A stretch of DNA of 64,000 nucleotides from Flavobacterium sp. N1736. Lineage in GTDB: Bacteria; Bacteroidota; Bacteroidia; Flavobacteriales; Flavobacteriaceae. The DNA is taken from positions 4,712,001 through 4,776,000 of the forward strand of contig NZ_CP109994.1 in the NCBI RefSeq assembly GCF_025947065.1, given 5' to 3'. The position numbers and the translations under genes were made by a program. This document shows, one piece after another, positions 36,247 through 45,808 of the stretch (its first letter is position 1; each line of letters begins with the position of its first letter). A model generated the notes under the pieces. The model was not told the origin of the DNA and searched no databases. It saw nothing but the letters and a program-made list of their open reading frames with translations.

Positions 36247-36279
36247 CAAAGGTAATTATTATAAATTTTCAATTTGCAA
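36247..36279 (-). promoter_or_regulatory. Desaturase promoter
   Basis: Minus strand TTTG near 36279-36277, a 22-base spacer and TACCTTTG at 36254-36247, 20 bases before the ATG. Confidence 0.5.
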
Positions 36280-36334
36280 AATTGAGTTAAATATTTCAAT
36301 CGTAAAGTAGTACTTTTGTTAAAAAATTAGAGCA

Positions 36335-36964
36335 ATGGATGAGATTCTGAAATATTTTCCTGATTTGACCGACATTCAAATCGAACAATTTCAAAAATTA
36401 GATTTTTTATATCACGATTGGAACGAGAAAATCAATGTTATTTCACGTAAAGATATTGATGCTTTATATACAAAACACATTTTGCATTCGCTTGGAATTG
36501 CAAAAATCATGAAGTTTGAGCCTGGAGCAACAGTTCTTGATGTTGGAACCGGAGGAGGTTTTCCGGGAATTCCTTTAGCAATTCTTTTTCCTGAAACCCG
36601 TTTTTATTTAATTGATGTTATTGCAAAAAAAATAAAAGTAGTTCAGGGCGTTGTTGATGCATTAGAATTAAAAAACGTTAAAGCAGAACAAAAACGTGCA
36701 GAATTAGTAAAAGGCGATTTTGATTTTATTGTAAGCCGCGCCGTAACCAATATGCCGGATTTTGTTTCCTGGATAAAAGATAAAATCAAAAAACAGCATA
36801 AACATGAGTTGAAAAACGGAATTCTTTATTTAAAAGGTGGAGATTTAACCGAAGAACTGGCAGCTTTCCCAAAAGCAGCTTTATATAATTTAGCCGATTA
36901 TTTTGAAGACGAATTTTTTGAAACTAAAAAAGTAGTGCATTTGCCGTTGAAATTTCAGCCTTAA
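36335..36964 (+). CDS. rsmG: 16S rRNA m7G527 methyltransferase
   Basis: A 209-residue Rossmann methylase that methylates G527 of 16S rRNA. Markers: FLYHDWNEKINVISRKDID near the N-terminus, KHILHSLGIAK, the SAM loop VLDVGTGGGFPGIPLAI, LIDVIAKKIKVV, and FDFIVSRAVTNMPDF. A TACTTTTG box at 36311-36318 lies upstream. A terminator follows the stop. Confidence 0.96.
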   Translation: MDEILKYFPDLTDIQIEQFQKLDFLYHDWNEKINVISRKDIDALYTKHILHSLGIAKIMKFEPGATVLDVGTGGGFPGIPLAILFPETRFYLIDVIAKKIKVVQGVVDALELKNVKAEQKRAELVKGDFDFIVSRAVTNMPDFVSWIKDKIKKQHKHELKNGILYLKGGDLTEELAAFPKAALYNLADYFEDEFFETKKVVHLPLKFQP

Positions 36965-37012
36965 AAAAATATATGATTTGAAGTTTCACATTGTTGGAAC
37001 TCTAAAAAATGA

Positions 37013-37045
37013 AAAATCCGAATCTAATTTTTAGATTCGGATTTT
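37013..37045. terminator. Bidirectional terminator
   Basis: AAAATCCGAATCTAA / TTAGATTCGGATTTT, a perfect 15-bp stem with a 3-base loop, between rsmG and the converging hypothetical gene. Confidence 0.92.
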
Positions 37046-37067
37046 GTTTATAAATTAATTAGTGAAA

Positions 37068-37799
37068 CTAAACAGCCATTTCGTTTATGTGTAAAAACGG
37101 ATTGCTTTTATGGCTTAAATGATCTATAAAATCATTAAGTGTCTGTTGCGCTGATTCATTAGAATATTTGAATCTGGAATCAAAGAAAAATTCTCTGCAA
37201 ATTACAGGTTCATTTGATGAATCATAAATTGCTTCGTCAGTTTCATCCAGATTTTTATCACTATATTGACAAGGATACAAACGCGATAATTTCATTATAG
37301 TAGTACTGAACCATTTATCAAAAACTTTCCTTTTAGGAGAAATATGACGCACCAGTAAAACCAAACCAACAATTTCACTTTGAATAAAATACGATCCTTT
37401 TCTATATCGTACATCAACCATTTTTGCATTCATAAGTGCAACCCAAACAGGTCCGTTTACAGAGCTTGATATTGGCATGTTTAAATCCGTATCAAAATCT
37501 AATGGCTCTGAATATTCAGGATTAGCAATTGAACACCAAAGTGCTTCTATACGCTTCTCGATATCGTTTGCTACTTTTGTGTATCCTGTAAAACGCCAGT
37601 TTACCCATTCTAATAGAGCAGCTGTTAAACCAACAGAAGCTTTGTGATTAATTCGGGCTAAAGCGTTTTCAAGTTCTTCATTTCCTTCTAAAGGATCTAA
37701 AAGGGCATTCATTTTCTTTTTGTTCCACTTAAAATCAATCGGATGACCAATGCATTTTGATTTTGCAATAATTTCAGGAACATTTTTTAAGTTTTTCAT
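37068..37799 (-). CDS. Hypothetical soluble protein
   Basis: A 243-residue protein with no family I recognise. It is mostly helical in character and has no signal peptide or membrane segment. Notable parts are FKWNKKKMNALLDPLEGNEE, GLTAALLEWVNWRFTGY and a basic stretch HISPKRKVFDKWF, with a mildly acidic C-terminal third. Codon use looks like its neighbours. It stands alone with its own upstream gap and a shared terminator. I would not assign a function. Confidence 0.8.
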   Translation of the reverse strand: MKNLKNVPEIIAKSKCIGHPIDFKWNKKKMNALLDPLEGNEELENALARINHKASVGLTAALLEWVNWRFTGYTKVANDIEKRIEALWCSIANPEYSEPLDFDTDLNMPISSSVNGPVWVALMNAKMVDVRYRKGSYFIQSEIVGLVLLVRHISPKRKVFDKWFSTTIMKLSRLYPCQYSDKNLDETDEAIYDSSNEPVICREFFFDSRFKYSNESAQQTLNDFIDHLSHKSNPFLHINEMAV

Positions 37800-38045
37800 A
37801 AGCTTTTAATTTTAGGTTTTATTGTCATGTTTCTTTAAATCGGTAAAAACAGTTTGCACTCTTTTTCTTTGATCTAGATCTTTAACAAAATTATGTTTTA
37901 GCTTATTTCCAATGTCATACAAGAAGTTTTTAGAATGATAAATTAAGGTTTTTTAAATAGGTAAGTAGTTGATTATTAAGTAAATAAGAAAAATACTACA
38001 AATTTTACAATTATTTAAAAATGAGACGTTTATAATAAAAAAAGT
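37800..38045. other. Intergenic gap, nothing recognised
   Basis: Very AT-rich, no ORF, no tRNA-like fold and no clear TAnnTTTG box that I can place with confidence. It should contain the promoter of the minus-strand hypothetical gene. Confidence 0.5.
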
Positions 38046-38080
38046 AAATCCGCAAATTTCAATTTGAAATTTGCGGATTT
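38046..38080 (-). terminator. Terminator after pruA
   Basis: AAATCCGCAAATTTCAA / TTGAAATTTGCGGATTT is an exact 17-bp inverted repeat with a 1-base centre. On the minus strand it is followed by a T-rich run. Confidence 0.85.
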
Positions 38081-38122
38081 ATATAATTGACAAAGTTTCT
38101 AACTTGAAACCTGAAATAAAAA

Positions 38123-39748
38123 TTAACCTAAAAACGGGTATCTGTAATCTTCCGGAGTTACAAAAGTTTCTTTAATAGTTCTAGGAGAAGCCCAACGCAA
38201 TAAATTCAATGCAGAACCTGCTTTATCGTTAGTTCCTGATGCTCTTGCTCCACCAAATGGCTGCATTCCTACAACAGCTCCTGTTGGTTTATCGTTGATG
38301 TAGAAGTTACCTGCAGCATTTTGCAATTTCGTAGTTGCTACTTCAATAGCATAACGATCCTGGCTAAATACAGCTCCTGTTAAAGCATACTCAGAAGTAG
38401 TATCAACTAATTCTAAAGTTTCTTCCCATTTTGCATCTTCATAAACATAAATCGTAATAACTGGTCCGAATAATTCGGTTTCCATTGTAGTATATTTTGG
38501 GTTTGTAGTTACAATAACTGTTGGCTCAATAAAGTATCCTACAGATTTATCATAGTTTCCACCAATGATAACTTCAGCATCAGCATCTTTTTTAGCCTGA
38601 TCAATATAACTGGCTAATTTATCAAAAGAACCTTCGTGGATAACCGCTGTAATGAAGTTTCCGAAATCTTCCGGAGAACCCATTTTCATAGATTTTGCAT
38701 CAGCAATTAATTGTTCTTTTACAGCTGGCCATAAACTTTGCGGAATATAAGCTCTTGAAGCTGCAGAACATTTTTGCCCTTGAAATTCGAATGCACCACG
38801 AGTAATACCAGTTGCAACTTGTTTTACATTAGCGCTTGGGTGTGCAATGATAAAATCTTTACCACCAGTTTCACCAACAATTCTTGGGTATGTTTTATAG
38901 TTGTTAATGTTTGCACCAATTTTAGCCCATATATCTTTAAATACATGAGTAGAACCTGTAAAGTGAACTCCGGCAAAATCACGGCTAGCTAAAATGGTAT
39001 CAGTAATCATTAAAGCATCTCCAAAAACAACGTTTATAACACCGTCAGGAACACCGGCTTCTTTGAAAACATCAATAATAATTTTTGCAGAAAATACCTG
39101 GCTGTCACTTGGTTTCCAAATCACAACATTTCCCATCATTGCAGCACTTGCAGGAAGATTTGCAGCAATAGCAGTAAAGTTAAAAGGAGTAATTGCGTAC
39201 ACAAAACCTTCAAGAGGTCTGTACTCTAAACGATTCCAAACTGTAGAATCAGATTTTGGCTGATCGTTGTAAATTTGAGTCATAAATTCTACGTTGTAAC
39301 GTAAAAAGTCGATCAATTCACAAGAAGCATCAATTTCTGCCTGATGAATATTTTTAGATTGTCCAATCATTGTAGCTGCGTTAATACGGGCTCTGTAAGG
39401 ACCTGCGATAAGTTCAGCAGCTTTTAAGAAAATAGCAGCACGTTGTTCCCATGCCATATTTGCCCATGCTTTTCTTGATTCAAGCGCATTGGCAATTGCT
39501 TTTTCGATATGTTGTTTTTCAGCTAAATGATACGTTCCTACGATATGTTTGTGATCGTGAGGTGCTGAGATAGTTTTTGTATTTCCAGTTTTGATTTCTT
39601 CACTACCAATGTATAATGGAACATCGATTTTAGAGTTCCACATTGAAGTGTATGCTGCCTGAACAGCTGCTTTTTCTGGTGAGTTCGGCGCGTAACCTTT
39701 TACTGGTTCGTTTACCGCTTTTGGTACATGAAAGAATCCTTTTAACAT
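38123..39748 (-). CDS. pruA: 1-pyrroline-5-carboxylate dehydrogenase
   Basis: A 541-residue aldehyde dehydrogenase that oxidises glutamate semialdehyde to glutamate, the second step of proline breakdown. The catalytic Cys is C327 in GQKCSAASRAY and the general-base Glu is E293 in VGETGGKDF. Cofactor loops are ITPFNFTAIAANLPA and FTGSTHVF; the end motif is QPFGGARASGTNDKAG. The length and GETGGKDFI fit the P5C-dehydrogenase subfamily close to the mitochondrial type. No proline dehydrogenase gene lies in the window. Confidence 0.95.
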   Translation of the reverse strand: MLKGFFHVPKAVNEPVKGYAPNSPEKAAVQAAYTSMWNSKIDVPLYIGSEEIKTGNTKTISAPHDHKHIVGTYHLAEKQHIEKAIANALESRKAWANMAWEQRAAIFLKAAELIAGPYRARINAATMIGQSKNIHQAEIDASCELIDFLRYNVEFMTQIYNDQPKSDSTVWNRLEYRPLEGFVYAITPFNFTAIAANLPASAAMMGNVVIWKPSDSQVFSAKIIIDVFKEAGVPDGVINVVFGDALMITDTILASRDFAGVHFTGSTHVFKDIWAKIGANINNYKTYPRIVGETGGKDFIIAHPSANVKQVATGITRGAFEFQGQKCSAASRAYIPQSLWPAVKEQLIADAKSMKMGSPEDFGNFITAVIHEGSFDKLASYIDQAKKDADAEVIIGGNYDKSVGYFIEPTVIVTTNPKYTTMETELFGPVITIYVYEDAKWEETLELVDTTSEYALTGAVFSQDRYAIEVATTKLQNAAGNFYINDKPTGAVVGMQPFGGARASGTNDKAGSALNLLRWASPRTIKETFVTPEDYRYPFLG

Positions 39749-39948
39749 GGGTTGAAAGTATTTAAAATTACGAATTATTTAATTTTTTACAAAAGTACAA
39801 ATGATATTTTGATTATATCATAACACAATATTAAAAGTTGTAATTAAATAAACTAATCCAACTAAATTGTAAAGAAGGTCAGATGATTAATAATTAAATT
39901 TGATAAAATGTACCAATAAGTTTTATTTTTATTTAAAAAGATAACGAT

Positions 39949-40974
39949 ATGAAAATCCCCCTTTTAGCTTTTAACGATAAAGGAATTTACTGCCAGCAGG
40001 CCGATGTTTATCTCGATCCGTGGCAGCCTGTAAAAAATGCTATTATTACACATGGACATTCTGATCATGCACGTTGGGGACACCAAAATTATATTACACA
40101 TCATACCAATATTCCCATTATCCGTCATCGTTTAGGAGACATAAACGTAACGGGAAAAGACTGGAACGAAACCTTTGTAATCAACAATGTAAAATTCTCG
40201 TTTCATCCCGCCGGACATATTATTGGAAGTGCTCAAATTAGGGTAGAACACAAAGGAGAAGTCTGGGTTTTTACCGGCGATTATAAAACAGAAGACGACG
40301 GTATTTCGGTTCCGTATGAAGTAGTAAAATGCCATACTTTTATAACCGAATGTACTTTTGGATTACCGGCTTTTAATTGGACTCCACAAGCTGAGGTAAT
40401 TACAGAAATCAATAATTGGTGGGCAGAGAATAAGGCAGAAGGAAAAACTTCAATTTTGTTTGGTTATTCTTTAGGAAAAGCACAACGGCTTTTAAAATAC
40501 TTAGATACAGATCTGGGAACGATTTATACACACGGCGCCATCGAAAATATGACCAATGTGGTTCGTCCGTTAATTGATCTTCCGCCAACAAAATTGGTGA
40601 CTTACGAAACCAAAAAAGAAGATTTATTAGGAAATATTGTTCTCGCACCGCCAAGCGCGCACGGAAGTACATGGATCAGAAAAATGACGCCATTTGTTAC
40701 CGGTTCTGCAAGTGGCTGGATGGCTTTTCGCGGAGCAAGACGCAGACGCGCCATTGATAAAGGTTTTGTTTTAAGCGATCATTGCGATTGGTATTCTCTA
40801 TTAGACAGTATTAAAGCGACAGGAGCAGAAAAAGTAATCTGCACACACGGTTATACCGATATTTTCTCTAAATATTTAAGAGAATTGGGTTATGATGCCA
40901 GAACCGAAAAAACGCAATACGAAGGTGAAACTTCAGAAATGGAAAAGGAAGTTGAAACAGAGAAAGAAGTGTAA
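39949..40974 (+). CDS. Ligase-associated DNA exonuclease (MBL / beta-CASP-like)
   Basis: A 341-residue metallo-beta-lactamase-fold nuclease. The metal motif is THGHSDHARWG (34-44). Further ligands lie in HPAGHIIGSAQI and FTGDYKTEDDG, and a late SDHCDWYSLL. It begins the four-gene repair operon, 3 bases before the ligase gene. The family (the exonuclease of the ligase-associated set) resembles SNM1/Artemis-type nucleases. It is presumed to trim DNA ends before ligation; that role is family-level inference. Confidence 0.92.
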   Translation: MKIPLLAFNDKGIYCQQADVYLDPWQPVKNAIITHGHSDHARWGHQNYITHHTNIPIIRHRLGDINVTGKDWNETFVINNVKFSFHPAGHIIGSAQIRVEHKGEVWVFTGDYKTEDDGISVPYEVVKCHTFITECTFGLPAFNWTPQAEVITEINNWWAENKAEGKTSILFGYSLGKAQRLLKYLDTDLGTIYTHGAIENMTNVVRPLIDLPPTKLVTYETKKEDLLGNIVLAPPSAHGSTWIRKMTPFVTGSASGWMAFRGARRRRAIDKGFVLSDHCDWYSLLDSIKATGAEKVICTHGYTDIFSKYLRELGYDARTEKTQYEGETSEMEKEVETEKEV

Positions 40975-40977
40975 ACA

Positions 40978-42579
40978 ATGAAGAATTTCGCCCAACTTAT
41001 AAAAGTTCTTGACAGTTCGAACAAAACGAATGTAAAAGTCGACGCGTTAACAATGTATTTTAAAAATGCATCGCCGGAAGATAAAGTCTGGACAATCGCG
41101 ATACTTTCACATCGACGTCCGCCAAGACCTGTAAATACTACTTTGTTGCGTAATTGGGCAAATGAACTGGCAAATATTCCGTTATGGCTTTTTGAAGAAA
41201 GTTACCATATCGTGGGCGATTTGGCCGAAACAATCGCCTTGATAATCCCAACCACAAAAGAACATTCAGATAAGAGTTTAACTGAATATCTACAGGAAAT
41301 TATCGCCTTAAAAAAGAAATCAGATCCTGATAAAAAAGAATATTTACAGCAAAACTGGCTGGCATTAAATTATTACGAACGGTTTGTTTTTACCAAATTA
41401 ATTACCGGAAGTTTTAGAATCGGCGTAAGCCAAAAATTAATGACCAGAGCACTTTCTAAAGCCGAAGATGTTGATGAAGATGCTTTGGCGTATAAATTAA
41501 TGGGAAATTGGGATCCAAATACAATCACTTTTCAGGAATTGATTCTGGACGAAAAAAACAGCGATTATCTATCAAAACCATATCCGTTTTATTTGGCGTA
41601 TCCAATTGAAGGTGAAGTTGATAGTTTAGGAAATCCCGAAGATTGGTCGATAGAACATAAATGGGATGGAATTCGGTCGCAAACCATTATCCGTGAAAAC
41701 GAAATTTATGTATGGTCAAGAGGCGAGGAGTTAGTAACCGATAAATATCCGGAGTTTAAATCTTTCGTTGGTTTGATTCCGGATGGAACCGTAATTGATG
41801 CCGAAATTTTAGCATTTCCGGAAGGCGAAATTGGAACTTTTAATGATTTACAAACCAGAATTGGGCGCAAAACCATTTCAGCAAGTTTACTGGAGAAAGT
41901 TCCCGTAATATTAAAAGCATATGATATTTTAGAATGGGAAAGTCAGGATATTCGCCATTTGCCGTATGCAGAACGAAGATTATTATTAGAACAATTATAC
42001 GATTCCATAAAAGATAAAACGCGTTATTTTCAATTATCAGAAAGAGTATTGCTCCATTCCTGGGAAGATGTTACGAACGAAAGAATGCGTGCCCGCGAAA
42101 TGAAAAGCGAAGGTTTGATGTTAAAACGCAATAATTCTGCCTATTTGGTAGGAAGAAAAAAAGGCGATTGGTGGAAATGGAAAATTGAACCTTTGGTAAT
42201 TGATGCCGTTTTAACCTACGCCATGCGAGGTCACGGACGAAGATCAAATTTATTTACCGATTATACTTTTGCACTTTGGCAGACAAATGACAACGGCGAA
42301 AAAGAATTAGTCACATTCGCAAAAGCCTATTCCGGTTTAACCGATGCTGAATTTAGAAAAGTGGATGATTTTATAAAGAAAAACACATTAGAACGATTTG
42401 GTCCCGTTCGAAGTGTAACGCCACAATTGGTTTTTGAAATTGGCTTTGAAGGAATTGCGCTTTCAAAAAGACACAAAAGCGGCATTGCAACCCGATTTCC
42501 AAGAATTTTAAGATGGAGGCATGACAAAAAAATCGACGAGGCAAATTCGATTGAAGACTTAAAAAGCATGATTTCTTAA
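40978..42579 (+). CDS. ATP-dependent DNA ligase of the ligase-associated repair set
   Basis: A 533-residue ligase. The N-terminal DNA-binding region is residues 1-200. The adenylated Lys is K228 in EHKWDGIR (motif I). Motif III is around TVIDAEILAF and motif IV around SEGLMLKRN; motif V is WWKWKIEP. A C-terminal OB-fold ends near LRWRHDKKIDEA. This is a second, ATP-dependent ligase beside the NAD-dependent LigA expected elsewhere. It has no fused polymerase, so it is not of LigD type. Confidence 0.94.
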   Translation: MKNFAQLIKVLDSSNKTNVKVDALTMYFKNASPEDKVWTIAILSHRRPPRPVNTTLLRNWANELANIPLWLFEESYHIVGDLAETIALIIPTTKEHSDKSLTEYLQEIIALKKKSDPDKKEYLQQNWLALNYYERFVFTKLITGSFRIGVSQKLMTRALSKAEDVDEDALAYKLMGNWDPNTITFQELILDEKNSDYLSKPYPFYLAYPIEGEVDSLGNPEDWSIEHKWDGIRSQTIIRENEIYVWSRGEELVTDKYPEFKSFVGLIPDGTVIDAEILAFPEGEIGTFNDLQTRIGRKTISASLLEKVPVILKAYDILEWESQDIRHLPYAERRLLLEQLYDSIKDKTRYFQLSERVLLHSWEDVTNERMRAREMKSEGLMLKRNNSAYLVGRKKGDWWKWKIEPLVIDAVLTYAMRGHGRRSNLFTDYTFALWQTNDNGEKELVTFAKAYSGLTDAEFRKVDDFIKKNTLERFGPVRSVTPQLVFEIGFEGIALSKRHKSGIATRFPRILRWRHDKKIDEANSIEDLKSMIS

Positions 42580-42674
42580 AAGGTTCAAAGGGACAAAGTA
42601 ACAGAGTTTCAAAGAAAAAAACTTTTGGAAACAGCTAAACTTTGTCTCTCTGAACTTTGCAACTTTGAACTTTA
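42580..42674. repeat. TTCAAAG-word palindromic repeat inside the repair operon
   Basis: The gap between ligase and helicase genes is made of AGGTTCAAAG, GACAAAG and CAGAGTTTCAAAG words on the left. On the right lie their reverse complements (CTTTGTCTCTCTGAACTTTG and GAACTTT). It forms a loose palindrome of about 95 bases. The same words occur at 22055-22140. An extended helicase frame reads through it, but the real start is just after it. Confidence 0.7.
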
Positions 42675-42681
42675 TAAAAAA

Positions 42682-45141
42682 ATGAACAGAGACGAACTAT
42701 ATACAATTGCAGAAAATTGGTTTCAGGATCAGGGCTGGAAAGTTTTTCCGTTTCAAACCCAAACCTGGACAGCATTTTTGCAGGGAAAAAATGGTTTATT
42801 AAACGCTCCAACCGGAAGCGGAAAAACGTATGCATTATGGTTTCCGATAGTTCTGGATTACATGAAGAAAAATCCTGATTTTAAAAACAAGCATAAACCG
42901 GGATTAAAAGCAATCTGGATTACGCCTTTGCGGGCACTTTCGGTAGAAATAAAACAAGCTGCCGAGAGAATTGTCGAGGATTTAGATTTGCCATTGACCG
43001 TAGGAATCCGTTCCGGCGATACTTCTCAAAGTGAAAGAACAAAGCAAAGTAAAAAAATGCCGGATTTGCTTATAACAACTCCCGAAAGTTTACAATTGCT
43101 TTTAGCATCAAAAGAATTTGCAAAAACTTTTGCCAATTGTTCTGCCATTATTGTCGATGAATGGCATGAATTGTTAGGAACAAAACGCGGTGTTCAAATG
43201 GAATTGGCTTTATCGCGATTAAAAACAGTGGCACCTAAAATGCGAATCTGGGGAATTTCGGCGACAATTGGTAATCTTGAATTGGCGCAGCAAGTTTTAT
43301 TAGGATTAGATTCTGAAGCCTATAAAAACTCTGTTTTGATTAAGGCGAACATCAATAAAAAAATAAAAGTGCTTTCGATTTTACCTGAAAAAATGGACAG
43401 TTATCCGTGGCGCGGTCATATGGGTTTGCATTTAATTGATGAGGTTGCAAAAATAATCCGCAAAAGCAAAACGACTTTGATTTTTACCAACGTGCGATCA
43501 GCCTGCGAAATGTGGTATCAGGCAATTCTCGAAAAATATCCTGAGTTTGCCGGAGAAATGGCGATGCATCACGGAAGTATCAGTAGAGAAATCCGGCAAT
43601 GGGTTGAAAACGCGATTCGAAATGAAGAATTAAAAGTTGTCGTTTGTACATCAAGTCTGGATTTGGGAGTTGATTTTGCGCCAGTTGAAACCATTATTCA
43701 AATTGGCGGTCCAAAAGGTGTCGCAAGATTTTTGCAAAGAGCCGGACGAAGCGGGCATCAACCGGGAAAAGAAAGTGTTATTTATTTTCTCGCCACTCAC
43801 GCTATAGAATTAATTGAAGCATCGGCACTAAAAAAAGCAGCTGAAAGAACAATTGTAGAAGATCGGATTCCGTATTTGAATAGTTGGGATGTTTTAGTGC
43901 AATATTTAAATACACTGGCGGTTTCTGATGGTTTTTTTCCCGATGAAATTTTTGAAGAAGTCAGGAAAACATTTTGTTATCAAAATATAACCAAAGAAAA
44001 CTGGAATTGGATTCTCAATTTTATCACCAACGGAAGTCAGAGTTTACAAGCGTATGATGAATACAAAAAAGTAGAAGTTGAAGAAGACGGACGTTTTAAA
44101 ATAAACAGCCGGTTAATTGCAATGCACCACAGAATGCAAATTGGGACTATTATTGGCGACGCTGCTCTTAATGTTAAATTTTTAAGCGGAGGTTTTATCG
44201 GAACAATTGAAGAATGGTTTGCGTCTAAATTGAAACCCGGAGATGTTTTTACGTTTGCAGGAAAAAAACTGGAATTGTTTCGGGTTAAAAATATGCAGGT
44301 ATTGGTTAGAAAAGCAGATCCTAAAAAAACGTCGAAAACAGTAAGCTGGATGGGCGGACGAATGGCGCTGTCTGTACAAATGAGTGAATTGTTGCGCGAA
44401 GAATTATATGCCGCAAATACAGAGAATCTAACACCGGAGTTAAAAGCCTTAAAACCCATTTTTGACAGACAGCGCAAAGAAAGTATCGTTCCTGATAATA
44501 ACGAGTTTTTAATAGAAACATTTAAAACAAGAGAAGGATTTCATGCCGTTTTTTATCCTTTTGAAGGCAGGTTTGTGCATGAAGCTTTGGCGAGTATTTT
44601 GTCATATCGCATTAGTTTATTATCTCCAATCACTTTTTCTCTGGCTTATAATGACTACGGTTTTGAACTTCTTTCGGATCAGGAAATTGATATGCAGGCT
44701 GTTTTTGATAATGATTTATTATCTTCGGAATATGTGCATCACGATTTACAGAAAAGTTTGAATTCTACCGAAATGGCGCGAAGAAAATTCAGGGATATTG
44801 CCATTATTGCAGGTTTGGTTTTTACCGGAATGCCCGGAAAACCAATTAAAACCAAACATTTACAAAGTGGTTCTCAATTGCTTTTTGAGGTTTTTCGAGA
44901 TTATGAACCTGATAATTTATTGCTTCAGCAGGCTTTTATAGAAACATTTGAACATCAGTTGGAAGAAGGACGTTTAATTCAGGCTCTGGAAAGAATTAAC
45001 AGACAAACGATTGTATGGAAAAGATGCAATAAACCAACACCATTTAGCTTTCCGATAATTACAGATCGACTCAGGGAAAAATTATCTAGTGAAACTTTAC
45101 AAGAAAGAATTAAAAAAATGACAGCCAGTTACATGAAATAA
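42682..45141 (+). CDS. Ligase-associated DEXH-box helicase (Lhr-like)
   Basis: An 819-residue SF2 helicase. I take the ATG at 42682 (MNRDELYTIAENWF), since the extension to 42625 is encoded by a repeat. Walker A is APTGSGKT (42-49), the DExH box is VDEWHE (near 158), and motif VI is QRAGRSGHQPG (near 352). The Lhr-type winged-helix and C-terminal parts follow (for example SLAYNDYGFELLSD). It would unwind or remodel DNA for the exonuclease and ligase of the same operon. Confidence 0.93.
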   Translation: MNRDELYTIAENWFQDQGWKVFPFQTQTWTAFLQGKNGLLNAPTGSGKTYALWFPIVLDYMKKNPDFKNKHKPGLKAIWITPLRALSVEIKQAAERIVEDLDLPLTVGIRSGDTSQSERTKQSKKMPDLLITTPESLQLLLASKEFAKTFANCSAIIVDEWHELLGTKRGVQMELALSRLKTVAPKMRIWGISATIGNLELAQQVLLGLDSEAYKNSVLIKANINKKIKVLSILPEKMDSYPWRGHMGLHLIDEVAKIIRKSKTTLIFTNVRSACEMWYQAILEKYPEFAGEMAMHHGSISREIRQWVENAIRNEELKVVVCTSSLDLGVDFAPVETIIQIGGPKGVARFLQRAGRSGHQPGKESVIYFLATHAIELIEASALKKAAERTIVEDRIPYLNSWDVLVQYLNTLAVSDGFFPDEIFEEVRKTFCYQNITKENWNWILNFITNGSQSLQAYDEYKKVEVEEDGRFKINSRLIAMHHRMQIGTIIGDAALNVKFLSGGFIGTIEEWFASKLKPGDVFTFAGKKLELFRVKNMQVLVRKADPKKTSKTVSWMGGRMALSVQMSELLREELYAANTENLTPELKALKPIFDRQRKESIVPDNNEFLIETFKTREGFHAVFYPFEGRFVHEALASILSYRISLLSPITFSLAYNDYGFELLSDQEIDMQAVFDNDLLSSEYVHHDLQKSLNSTEMARRKFRDIAIIAGLVFTGMPGKPIKTKHLQSGSQLLFEVFRDYEPDNLLLQQAFIETFEHQLEEGRLIQALERINRQTIVWKRCNKPTPFSFPIITDRLREKLSSETLQERIKKMTASYMK

Positions 45142-45172
45142 TTTCTGGACTGATTTTTGGATAAAAATTGAC

Positions 45173-45808
45173 ATGAAAATAATAATAAACAATCAGGATT
45201 TTATTCTGCATAAATCCGGTGCGGTTTTTTGGGAGAAAGAAAAAATGCTTTTAATTTCTGATGTACATTTAGGGAAAGTAGCGCATTTTAGAAAACACGG
45301 AATGGCGATTCCAAACGATGCTATTTTTGAAAATTTTACACGCTTAAAAGCCGTTTTAGACTTATTTAATCCAAAGACAATTGTTTTTTTGGGCGATTTG
45401 TTTCACAGTAAAATCAATAACGAATGGGATTTATTTGTAGAATGGACCAAACAATATTCGCAGAAAATAATATTGGTTGAAGGCAATCATGATATTATTT
45501 CAAAAGAATATTATGCAGATTTAAATATCGAAATTTATACAGAATTAGAAATAGACAGTTTTCTATTAACACATCATCCAACAGAAAAAGAAGGTTTTTT
45601 TAATTTTTGCGGACATATTCATCCTGCCATAAAATTAAAAGGATTGGGAAGACAATTTTTAAGTTTGCCTTGCTTTTTTTTAAAGCCAAATCAATTAATT
45701 TTTCCGGCTTTTGGAGAATTTACGGGGAATTCATATCTAATTCCATCAGAAAATGACAAAGTCTATGCTATTACAAAAGAAGGAATTATTGAAGTTGCAA
45801 TAAATTAA
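45173..45808 (+). CDS. pdeM: Ligase-associated endonuclease PdeM
   Basis: A 211-residue metallophosphoesterase. Metal motifs run in order: ISDVHLGK, GDLFHS, EGNHD, LLTHHP and CGHIHP. It is the fourth member of the ligase-associated set and lies 31 bases after the helicase gene. Its stop overlaps the apaG stop by 4 bases in convergent orientation. Confidence 0.93.
   Translation: MKIIINNQDFILHKSGAVFWEKEKMLLISDVHLGKVAHFRKHGMAIPNDAIFENFTRLKAVLDLFNPKTIVFLGDLFHSKINNEWDLFVEWTKQYSQKIILVEGNHDIISKEYYADLNIEIYTELEIDSFLLTHHPTEKEGFFNFCGHIHPAIKLKGLGRQFLSLPCFFLKPNQLIFPAFGEFTGNSYLIPSENDKVYAITKEGIIEVAIN

Noticed and set aside
42625..42681. 19-residue extension of the ligase-associated helicase
   Set aside because: Encoded by the TTCAAAG repeat; the conserved helicase N-terminus begins at 42682.
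44037..44477. 146-codon minus-strand frame
   Set aside because: Antisense to the helicase gene. Low-information product, no start context.
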